From Manihot esculenta (taxonomy: Eukaryota > Streptophyta > Magnoliopsida > Malpighiales > Euphorbiaceae): DNA of 64,000 bases. The stretch is taken from NCBI RefSeq assembly GCF_001659605.2, contig NC_035171.2, forward strand, positions 3,664,325 to 3,728,324. The letters run 5' to 3'. The notes under the pieces were generated by a model, which saw only the letters and a program-made list of their open reading frames with translations, was not told the origin of the DNA and did no database searches. This document shows positions 22,650 through 32,970 of this stretch, in pieces (position 1 is the stretch's first letter; each line of letters begins with the position of its first letter). The position numbers and the translations under genes are program-made.

Positions 22650-24450
22650 TGACGGGTGTCGAATCCGTCAATTAAAACTTATCTCCCTTTCCTGGATTCA
22701 ATATGAATTTGTAGATAGGTTAAGTGAGTAGCGATCCCACAGAGACCTTAACTCTTTTTAGTTTAGATGACTAGTTGAATAAGAATAATAGTTTAAAACA
22801 AAAAGAGAGAAGAAGGGAAGTTTTGTTTGAAGAAATTGATTTTGCCTTCGACAAGCAAAAAAAAATTTAAAAGAAAAACAAACAATGCAATTAAGATAGT
22901 GAAACAAATAATTAAATTAAATTCAGCTGAAGGTAATCAAATTGAGGAGCTTGGCAGTTGATCATTGATTAGAAAAATAATTCATTTTATTATCTATTGT
23001 TTGGTTATAGTGGTCAAACACGCGAATCCCATCAATTTTTCCTTATAACTAAATTAATATACTTTGCGCTTAAATTAATTCCATTTTAACTAACAACCTC
23101 AACGCGCATTTAGATTTAATTAGTGAACAGAGAGAAGAACCCAAACTTGATCAATAATAACATGCAAATTGTTTAAATTAAATCTACTAATTCCTTAATA
23201 TAAACGAATATACTAATTGCTACTTGTTATTAATTCAATTAAATAATTACAGATTTAATTGAATTAATTAGCAATATGTTGTCTTTCTAAAAAATTTAAT
23301 GGGCCCATAAATTCCTAATAGGACAACAATGGATGTGGTGTTTCTTGAAAACAGAAATTAATAAAAATAGAAATAAGATGAAGAGAATTTAAGTACATAA
23401 TCTCATAACTTGAAAAAAAATCAATTTGGATTAATCTTCAACTGAAAATAATTGTTTAGCCTCTAAGGGTCATAATAAAATTGCAAAAAAAAAAAAAAAA
23501 AAAAACTAAAGAAAAGAAGAAGAAGAGGGGGGTAGCTTAAAGAGAAGAGGAGGGAGAGAGGGAAAAAATATGATATTTTGGTTTAATTCTTGGGAAGCTT
23601 TTATATAGGTTTTTCTCTCAACAAAAAGATAAAATTTAATAATTTAAAATAAACTCTACTACTTCTATCTAATCCCTATCCTAATCTGATTGTATTTGAT
23701 CCAATTTGAAACTGATTTTATCCTTATACAGCTGAAAAAATCGGACTGAGATGACATTTTTGAAATCTGAAGCTGTTAATCGCCTTGGCCTACAGGCTTG
23801 CCCAAGGCTGTAACCCCCCAGTCTGAAAATCTTTCAATTCAGCCTGTTTTCGTTCTTTTTCTTAACTTCCGCTCAAAAACCTGTCTAAAATCAAATTTCA
23901 AGTAAAAATTAATTATTTATAGCAAAATCATTGAATTTAATAAGGAAAAAGTTGTGAGTTTTATAACTCATCAGATTCCCCCACACTTGCACCTTTACTT
24001 ATCCTCAAGCATAGAAATTCAAATAAAAAAAATAAAATACAGTTCTGTCCTCAAACAATCTAAAATTTAATTTGTCTAAAATAAAGAACCAAATTGTCAT
24101 GCAATAGGATGATAGCAAAAATAGCTTAATTTCACTAAAGTTCACTTCAACAAGTTTCATATTTAAAGCGTATTTCTCAAGACATAAAATTGATCCTCAA
24201 TTCAATTTCAAGGCGCACAAAGTATTAGAATATCATATGTTATTAAACTGCCCTTTTGAAAGAATAGACTCTTAGGAACTTTTGAATAGACCAACAAAAA
24301 TTTAAAGACTTGAGGGTTTATTATTTTTTTACACTTTCTACTTTATCTTGCCTGAAACCGATAAAGTGAACGTGAAACAAATGGTTACTGAGTCATTTGT
24401 CCCAAGTTATTCAGCTCAGGTGGCTACTAGCTCCACTCATGATTACCTAA
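22650..24450 (-). repeat. 5' LTR of the Athila-like element, truncated
   Basis: Matches 16731-18362 and then stops abruptly at 24450, where a different LTR-like sequence starts with TG. About 0.7 kb of the LTR is missing. It carries a minus-strand TATA box (CCTATATAAAAG, core 23601-23607) and poly-A 23480-23505. Confidence 0.75.
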
Positions 24451-25040
24451 TGAAGGTCATATGAACCCAGCATGACCTAATGATGTCAGAGCAAGGATGT
24501 CAACCTCCTACGAGCTAGTCGTCTCCTTGGTACAACACAGGGATCATAAGTGCGTGTGCAGAGGGTACGAACCAACCATTCTCGCATTTATTGTCCTGTA
24601 GCACATCATTAATGTACCGCGTGACATACCTGCACAAAAGCATTCTTGCCCCATCAGAAAGGGACATGACACTAGGGGTATCAATTTTATCTTGAGTTAT
24701 TTATATACTGAACTAACCTTAAAAAGGGGATTTCTCCTTCTGGAAAAAGGGATCATATCTCTCTCTCTTGTTGTCACACAGGGAGAACCTTCTACCATTC
24801 ACTTCTCTTCTCTATTTTATTTCTCTTAATTCCACTAAGTTTCTATGTCTAACTTGAGCATCAGAGAGTCTCTACCAAAAACTTTCCCGGTAAACTCTTC
24901 ACCGTCTTCTTCATCTTACATGTCCCACTCCTCAAAATTAAGTATGGAGAGATCAAACAGACCGATCATAGATCGATGATCAACCAGCAAATCAGACCCT
25001 GCCTTTGTGTCCTCATTTGGACGGCTCGCCAGATCTCATT
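24451..25040 (+). mobile_element. LTR fragment of a second gypsy family (Tat/Retand-like)
   Basis: Begins TGAAGGTCATATGAACCC exactly where the Athila-like LTR breaks off. The part around 24850-24920 (CTAACTTGAGCATCAGAG, then TTTCCCGGTAAACTC) resembles the R/U5 region common in Tat-type LTRs. No coding sequence and no clear right end. Confidence 0.45.
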
Positions 25041-25119
25041 ATTTATATTTGAATTATATTAAATTAGTATTTAATTAGATAATTTATCTTTCATATTTAA
25101 ATGAGTTGATGGCAAAAAA

Positions 25120-26170
25120 ATCTTGTATTTTTTTTATTTTATTACAATTACACCCTATACTTTTTTTTGTTAATTAATTCAGAACCTTTTAAAGTTGCTC
25201 CAATTGTATTCTACTGTTACTTGTACCATTAAAAACTAATAGAAATTTCAGGGTAAAATTGATAATAATTTAAAAATTTAAGGCAGAATTGCAACAAAAT
25301 TAATATTATAGGATTTTTTTGTAATTATCTATTATATTTTTTTAGAAGATGAAGGAATGGAGGTTCAAATCAATGATTTCAGATGAATTACATATTCTTT
25401 TAGTCATTTAACCACATTAGGTTAGACAATCAAATACTTAATCTAAATACTTAATCTATATATTATTAAGTTTTTTGAAATCCACTCTAAATATTAGTAT
25501 AATTTAAAAAAATTGGTAGATTAGTATTATACTTGAGAGTTAAAAAGAATAATTAAAAAAAGTATTTTAAAAAAAATATTTTATTATTTTTGATATTTTT
25601 AAGTTGAATCATATTAAATATTATTTTAAATTATTTTTTAATATTTTATAATTAATATATTTAATGAGGTTATTTCTTAACGTATCGTTTTCAAAATAAT
25701 AGTATCGATAATGATTTTTATAAAATAAAATCAAGATAAATTATTATTATAAAATTATTAATAAAAATAAAAAAAATAATATAAATAGTAACTTTTAAAT
25801 ATATTTAATAATGAGAAAAATAACTTGATAATTTTATAAGTTTTTAACTATATAAGTAATGATAAAATATATTTAATTAGATATTAAAAGAATAAAGTTT
25901 AATTGATAAAAAATAAAATATATAGGATGAAATTGCAACAAAAATAAAGTACATTATTTTTTCTGCTATTAATTTTAAATTTTATTGACAAAACATTGTG
26001 ATATAACATTGACGTGGTGAGTTACGTGACAATTCTGTTAATTTTTTACGGCACAGATAACAATTGGTGCATTTAAAACAACTTTAAAAAATCAGAATTT
26101 AATTGACAAAAAAATACATGATATAATAACAATAAAATTAAAATTATAAATTTTTTTTTGCAATTAATTC
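25120..26170. mobile_element. Long inverted-repeat element, about 1 kb, non-coding
   Basis: The ends are inverted copies. The left has CCTATACTTTTTTTTGTTAA, then AACCTTTTAAAGTTGCTCCAA and TACCATTAAAAACTAATAGAA. The right read in reverse has TTTTTTGTCAATTAAATTCT, then TTTTAAAGTTGTTTTAAATG and CCGTAAAAAATTAACAGAA. A second copy is at about 60770-61700, colinear over most of its length. It could be a MULE-like non-autonomous element; no transposase is present. Confidence 0.65.
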
Positions 26171-26515
26171 TATTTAAATTTATATATCATATAATTTTAA
26201 TTCTTAATAAATAATGCTAAATTTATTAATATTATAAATATTTATTTTTGATAACTTTATAAGAGTGAATTATTTTCAAAGAAAAAATTTATTTTTATTT
26301 CAAAAAATCAAAGTACCAAATAAAAAAATAAAAGTCAAGAAAAAGATTATTTATTTATTTATTTAGAATTGTAATAAAAATAGAATTTAAATTGATATAG
26401 GAGTAAGAATTTTAATTAGATTAATTGCAATAAGCCAATTAAAATATAATTTTTATTGTAATAATTTTGGATTACTAGGGGTATTTTTGGCAAGCTAAAT
26501 ATTAGCTCTTCCTTA

Positions 26516-26984
26516 TAGGGGTGAGTATTCGGTCGGTTCGGTTCAAAATCAAAGCGAATCGAAAACTGAAAATCGAAATTTTAGTATTTATGAAAACCGA
26601 ATTGAACCGATTTTGATCAGAAAACAAATCGAACTGAACCGGTCTGATTCGATTCGATTCGATTCGGATTGATCGATTTTGATTTTTAATAAATTTTTTT
26701 ATTTTTTACACTTTACTTTTAGTACTTTAAATTTAATTAAATATTTTAATTTTAATGTTATTTAATTTCTCTATATTATTGAAAAAAAATATATTATTAT
26801 CACTAATCGGTTTGGTTCGATTTTTTCAATTTTTTTCTAATCAAAATCAAATCAAACTGAAATAACTGAAATTTCTAAAATTAAAAACCGAATCAAATCA
26901 AAATAAATAAAAAACTGAACCAAATTTTTAAATTAATTCAATTCCCATCAATTTTTTAAATTTGAACTGAATACTGCTACTCTA
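26516..26984. mobile_element. hAT-like MITE
   Basis: Terminal inverted repeats TAGGGGTGAGTATTCGGTC and, from the right, TAGAGTAGCAGTATTCAGTTC. The inside carries GGTTCGGTT, GAACCGA and a GATTC(GATTC)n run. The flanking 8-mers (CTTCCTTA, CTATTTTC) match only in part, so the target duplication has decayed. A third, more AT-degraded relative is at about 39318-39790. Confidence 0.7.
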
Positions 26985-28956
26985 CTATTTTCGCACATTC
27001 ATATAAATTTTAAAATTATAGATAAATTATATCTTCGGGAATCAGACAAATCAAGAATTGATTTCCAATTTTCGATATATTTAGAATTTAATTTTATTCA
27101 AAAAAGCAACTCTGGAGATAATATAAATAAGTAATGATGCCTAAAATAAATCATGAAAAATATATAAAAAGTTTGACAAGTCCAGAAAAGAATACCATAA
27201 AAAATTGTTAAAATGTAAAAAAATTTAATTCTTAAGATTGACAATAAATTATTTTTTAATATAATTTTCTAATATCATTTTAAAAATTAATATATAAATT
27301 ATTTCTTTAGGGATTGAAACTAAAATGTCATTCAATCAAAACTTCTACCCCAATTTAAAGTGATTTTCATTTATATATACTTACTCAATTTTAAGATCTG
27401 TAATCTCTTAACTTTAATATATTTCAATAACATCACTCAACTCTAACTTATTTCTATTTCTATTTAATTTCTTACGCTCAGTAATTTTTATTTACTATCC
27501 CTCAATTTTATCATATTTTCAATTCACTCGCTCAATTTTAATTTTTATTTTAAAACTCCTTCAATTTTAATTTGAATATTATTAAACTCCCTCTTATCTT
27601 TTATTCTATTACAGGTTTTTAAATTAATTTAATTAAAATAGTGTTTATGTTTCTTTATTTCTTACATAATTTTTATATTTTCAGATCAAAATTTAATAGA
27701 TTTTAGATAATTAATAAATTTTAAATATTTTTACTAACATATTTACACAAACAACATCATATATATTAAATTTTATTATCTTCGATTATTAAATATAAAC
27801 TTTTAATTCCTTTAAATAAAATTAGATTTTTTTATTTACCATCAATGTGAATCTCTTTGGGAGAAAGGGGAGGGGATAGCTGCAACTTCACCAATGGAGC
27901 TCTCTTAGTATGGATTTTCATCATTTGAGGAGTTCTCCCCTTTGATTTTTCTTATCCTTTATTAATTTTATATTTCCTTTATTTTATTTTGAGATTTCTC
28001 CTATAAATATTGGGTAGTTTTCTTGTTGAATATGTAATATTCCATATTTAATCTTAGATTTGTACTATTTTCTATTAATTTATTGAGGTTTTTGATACTT
28101 GATTTTTTTTTCTTGTGATTTATTATTTTATTTTGTGTTTGACCAATCAAGGTATTGTTTTAAATAATTAAATTAATATATTATTAATGATAAAAACTAA
28201 GAATTAAAATCCATATTCTTAGATTTAAGAAATTGATTAAGGATATGTGAGGGTTTTAAAATTAATTAAAGAATCTAATTGATTTTTATTATATCAAGAA
28301 CCATCAAAATAAGAATTAGTTTAATTAATACACAACTTTGATATCTCGAGAAATGATTAAAGTGATTTTAAAATTAATTCCTTTAAATAATAAAATAAAA
28401 ACATGAGGTTAATTTAGAAACATAGGATTGACCAGTGTTTTTTCTATTTCTTTGTTTCCTCTTGGAAACATAGACTAAAGTCCAAAAACATGGACATCCA
28501 TAAATTATAGGAGGCTGTTCTGTGTTCTTCTCTGTCTCTAGTAAGAGTGCTCTGAAATTATCAAGTCTCCTCTGAATATGCCTAGTTTCATACATCCATT
28601 AATTTTATTAATATGTTTTTAAGGGCTTATATGTTCTGTAAAAGTATATTTGTTCTAACTTGTTTTATTTAAAAGCTTTCTATGATTTATTTAAAGGTTG
28701 TATGAATGTTATATGAGAATATCTAGTTTCAGTAATAGAAAATCATACTAAAAACGTGAAATGAAGAACACCTAGATAGAATGAACCTATCTTTTCTTAG
28801 TTGAAAAATACAAAAATTATGATATCTAAATTCAAAAATCTAAATAGAAACTTAGAAATTGAGAAGGAGAAGAAGAGGAGGAGGAAGAGGTACGACGCCA
28901 ATGATATTGTTGGATGAAGAAAAAGACTCTGGGTAAAGCAGGAGGAAAATGATGTA
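26985..28956. other. AT-rich intergenic repeat DNA
   Basis: No gene seen. Mostly A/T tracts with microsatellite-like patches. The frames at 28383-28595 and 28797-29180 (minus) have no family resemblance; the second overlaps the start of the PPR copy in antisense. Confidence 0.5.
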
Positions 28957-31930
28957 AAATCACTGCATTTAGCGTTTTTGTTATTTAAAGGTTCGCAGGC
29001 ATTGATGTGCGAGTGTGATCGGTGAAAGGGGACTGCAGGTTCATTGCTAAAGCTTAATCCCATAGGCGGCAACATCGGTTGTCGTACGTTTTTCACCATG
29101 AGATATTGCCATAGTCTCACCTTCTCCATTACCAACTTCTCAATTTTCCCTTTCTTGGTAAGTCGATCCTTCTGCAGCAAGGCCAGGGCAAACCGTTACG
29201 CATCCCTCCTTCAATTATGTTGCCTTCAAAGTCCCATATCTTGTTCCTTCGCCTGTGCTGTACATGCCCACATGATAGCTTCTGGGTTCAAGCCACGTGG
29301 CCACATCCTCAACCGTTTGATCAATATTTATAGCAAATCATCGAAACTCGCTTACGCCCGCCACCTGTTCGATGAAATTCCACAGCCAGGCATTGTTGCA
29401 AGATCGACGTTGATCTCTGCGTATTCTGCCATTGGGGATTTAGAGCTTGCAAAAAAAATATTTAATGGAACTCCGTTACCTATGCGAGACACTGTTTTCT
29501 ACTCCGCCATGATTACTGCGTACTCGCACAATAATGACGGCCATGCGGCTATCGAACTATTTCGTGACATGAGAAGAAATTACTTTAGCCCTGATAATGT
29601 TACCTTTACCAGTGTTATTGGTGCATTGGCGCTTGTGGCTGAAAATGAAAGGCATTGCCAGCAGATGCATTGCGCGGTGTTGAAGTCAAGGATGGGTTTT
29701 GTTACTTCGGTGTTGAATGCGCTAATATATGCTTATGTTAAGTGTGCATCCTCACCGTCTGTGTTGTCGTCGTCATTAATGGGCGCAGCTCGGAAATTGT
29801 TCGATGAGATTCTCGAGAGAGATGAGTTGTCATGTAGTACTATTATTACTGGGTATATGAAGAATGATGATCTTGACGCAGCAAGAGAGTTATTTTATGG
29901 GGGTGGGATGTGTGAGGAAATGGTGGTGGCGTGGAATGCGATGATTTCGGGCTACATGCATCGTGGTTTATATAAAGAAGCACTAGAGATGTTTAGGAAG
30001 ATGTACTTATCAGGAATGCGTTCGGATGAATATACATATACTAGTGTTATTAGCGTTTGTGCGAATGCTAGTTTCTTTCAGCTTGGTAAGGAATTGCATG
30101 CTTACATTTTAAAAACTGAGGTCAACCCTTCACCTGACTTTTCATTGCCCGTGAATAATGCATTGATCACTTTATACTGGAAATGTGGTTGAGTTGATGA
30201 GGCCCGAGAGATATTTAATTACATGCCTATGTAAGAGCGAGACACTGTTTTCTACAACGCCATGATTACTGCTTACTCGCACAACAATGACGGCCATGCG
30301 GCTATCGAACTATTTCGTGACATGAGAAGAAATGACTTTAGCCCTGATAATTTTACATTTACCAGCGTTATTGGTGCATTGGGGCTTGTGGCTGAAAATG
30401 AAAGGCATTGCCAGCAGATGCATTGCGCGGTGGTGAAGTCAGGGATGGGTTTTGTTACTTCGGTGTTGAATGCGCTAATGTATGCTTATGTTAAGTGTGC
30501 ATCCTCACCGTCTGTGTTGTCGTCGTCATTAATGGGCGCAGCTCGGAAATTGTTCGATGAGATGCTCGAGAGAGATGAGTTGTCATGTAGTACTATTATT
30601 ACTGGGTATATGAAGAATGATGATCTTGACGCAGCAAGAGAGTTTTTTTATGGGGGTGGGATGTGTGAGGAAATGGTGGTGGCGTGGAATGCGATGATTT
30701 CGGGCTACGTGCATCGTGGTTTATATAAAGAAGCACTAGAGATGTTTAGGAAGATGTACTTATCAGGAATGCGTTCGGATGAATATACATATACTAGTAT
30801 TATTAGCGTTTGTGCAGATGCTGGTTTCTTTCAGCTTGGTAAGGAATTGCAAGCTTACATTTTAAAAACTGAGGTCAACCCTTCACCTGACTTTTCATTG
30901 CCCGTGAATAATGCATTGATCACTTTATACTGGAAATGTGGTAGAGTTGGTGAGGCCCTAGAGATATTTAATTACATGCCTATGAAAAACCTTGTATCAT
31001 GGAATGCAATTTTATCTGGCTATGTTAATGCTGGGCGGATAAATGAAGCTCAATCCTTTTTTGAGGAGATGCCTGAGAAAAACGTATTGACGTGGGCCGT
31101 AATGATGTCGGGCTTAGCTCAAAAAGGGTTTGGGGAAGAAGGTTTAAAGCTGTTCAATCAGATGAAAATATTAGGTTTTGAACCATGTGATTATACATTT
31201 GCAGGAGCAATTACTTCTTGTGCTGTGCTTGGAACATTGGAGCATGGTCGACAGCTCCACGCTCAACTAATCAGGTTTGGGTTTGATTCAAGTCTTGCAG
31301 CGGGAAATGCACTCATAACATTGTATGCAAGATGTGGTGTTGTTGAAGCTGCGGAGTCTATGTTCCTTACCATGCCTTGTGTTGATTTTGTGTCATGGAA
31401 TGCCATGATTGCAGCACTGGGGCAACATGGCCATGGCATTCAAGCAATTGAACTTTTTGAAGAGATGTTGGCTGAAGGCATATTGCCCAATGGGATATCC
31501 TTTCTTACAGTACTCTCTGCTTGTAGCCATGCAGGTTTAGTTGAAAAAGGCCACCATTATTTCAATTCAATGTATTCTGTTTACGGTATAACCCCAGGTG
31601 AAGATCATTATGCCCGTGTTATTGATTTGTTATGTAGAGCTGGAAAATTCTCAGAAGCAAAGAGTGTGATGGAGTCAATGCCTTGGAAACCTGGTGCTCC
31701 TATTTGGAAGGCTCTTCTTGCTGGCTCTCGGATACACGGGAACATGGATATCGGCATTAATGCTGCTGAGCGGCTCTTTGAGCTGAATCCTGAACATGGT
31801 GGAACATATTTACAGTTGTCGAACATGTATGCTGAAGCAGGCAGATGGGTTGATGTGGCCAAGGTGCGGAAGTTAATGAGGGACCGAGGGGTGAAGATGG
31901 AGCCTGGTTGTAGTTGGCTTGAGGTTGAAA
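28957..31930 (+). pseudogene. Broken second copy of the PPR-DYW gene
   Basis: Very similar to 3968-6211 including the proximal 5' flank. The ATG equivalent is 29098. The frame is open to TGA at 30190, where AGA of the intact gene has become TGA; TAA at 30232-30234 follows. At 30237 the sequence jumps back and repeats from GCGAGACACTG (first seen at 29484), giving a 753-bp, in-frame tandem duplication. The reading frame then runs from 30235 to 31930 and would carry PPRs up to the PG box (EPGCSWLEVE). There homology stops and an LTR-like sequence takes over, so the DYW domain is missing. If translated from an internal ATG (30262) a 557-residue PPR-only protein is possible, but nothing shows that it is made. 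Confidence 0.93.
29484..30989 (+). repeat. Two-unit 753-bp tandem duplication inside the PPR copy
   Basis: Unit 1 is 29484-30236 and unit 2 is 30237-30989, offset 753 bp (251 codons). The junction reads CCTATGTAAGAGCGAGAC. The shared CCTATG flanks in the parental sequence (CTATGCGAGAC and CCTATGAAAAAC) suggest a microhomology-linked event with about six filler bases. Unit 1 carries the nonsense codon and more amino-acid changes; unit 2 is closer to the intact gene. Confidence 0.9.
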
Positions 31931-32240
31931 TTTGACGGCCGTGGAATGGTCAATTTAAACTTATTCCCATCTTGTTTTTCATTAAATAATTTTTGTAGAT
32001 AGAGAAATGAGTATCGATCCCACGAAAATCTTAAATTTGTTTAAATTAAATATCTAGTAAAAAAAAAAGAGAATTATTTAAAATGGAAGAGAGAAGAAGA
32101 AAATTTTTATTAAAAAAATTTATTTGAAGAGAATAAGGAAAAAATAAAATAATGTAATGGAATGATAAAGTAAATGATGAATTTAAAAAGTTTAAATTAA
32201 GAGGTTTAACAGTTTGATCATTTATTAAAAGATGAGATTG
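31931..32240. mobile_element. LTR fragment related to the Athila-like LTR
   Basis: Starts TTTGACGGCCGTGGAATGG, comparable to TTTGACGGGTGTCGAATCC at 22649, then shares TTTTTGTAGATAGAG, GAGTATCGATCCCACG and GAGAGAAGAAGAAAA in the same order. It marks the breakpoint that removed the DYW domain from the PPR copy. Confidence 0.75.
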
Positions 32241-32250
32241 ACGAGGAATA

Positions 32251-32738
32251 GGTTGCTATACTCTTGATTTTTCTGGTTTTGTACAAACTGCAAATACAAT
32301 TTTGCTGGGAGGAATTTTATCACCAATCTCAACCTATGGTGGCAAGCAATATAGCTTAAAGATATCTATTTACAAGGTAATTCGCATTTGTAGCAATCAT
32401 GTTTTTCTTAACAGGACATGCAAAATGTAAATTGGTGGCTATACATGGATGATATAGAAGTAGGTTATTGGCCAAATTCCATCTTAATAAGTCTACCTAA
32501 AAATGCAACCAATCTAATTTGGGGTGGAGAAATAACCAATCTACGATCAAATGGTAGTCATACATTGACTCAAATGGGAAGTGGACATTTCCCTCATGAA
32601 GGCTTTGGCAAAGCTAGTATGATCCACAATCTCACATATGTCAGACAATTTCGGTGTCCAAGGGCATGCTAAAGATCTCAAACCTTTTGTGACAAAACCT
32701 ACTTGTTATGATCTGCAATTTAGTTTAAAATCAGATTG
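32251..32738 (+). pseudogene. Neprosin (DUF239) domain protein, C-terminal fragment
   Basis: Two exon remnants. 32251-32376 reads GCYTLDFSGFVQTANTILLG and SPISTYGGKQYSLKI, then a GT donor. 32415 onward (after an AG acceptor) reads DMQNVNWWLYMDDIEVGYWP and then WGGEITN, TQMGSGHFP and EGFGKASMIHNL, the typical neprosin end. Near 32639 the frame shifts by one; the other frame then continues DNFGVQGHAKDLKPFVTKP and CYDLQFS to TGA at 32736. Neprosins are secreted glutamic peptidases with a propeptide (family knowledge). The N-terminal two-thirds is absent. It is a dead fragment. Confidence 0.85.
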
Positions 32739-32970
32739 ACTTCTCAACTATTGGAGAAAGGTTGGAGATTTGAATAAGGTAGCATCACACTATTAGCAGT
32801 ATTTTACTGTTTGTTAGAGATTAAGGTTGGATTTTAAAATTGAAGCACATGGAAATGTTTATCAATTCTAAGAGTTTTTTTTTATTGATAAAAAATTCAA
32901 AATCATAAGATTCAGTGACACAATGAGAAAATTGAAATGCCAAAGCTACTGATACAACTGAAGATCGACA

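Larger units (their letters stand above)
16731..24450 (-). mobile_element. Athila-like Ty3/gypsy retrotransposon, internally deleted
   Basis: Two long direct repeats begin TGACGGGTGTCGAATCC at 16731 and 22650. The element reads on the minus strand: 5' LTR at the high coordinates, a tRNA-primer-like site, gag and protease, then a short post-pol stretch, a purine tract and the 3' LTR. RT, RNase H and integrase are absent; only about 1.1 kb lies between protease-side sequence and the purine tract. Gag has many stops. Non-autonomous and old. The Athila assignment rests on the protease style (DLGASINVMPLS) and the primer site. Confidence 0.85.
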
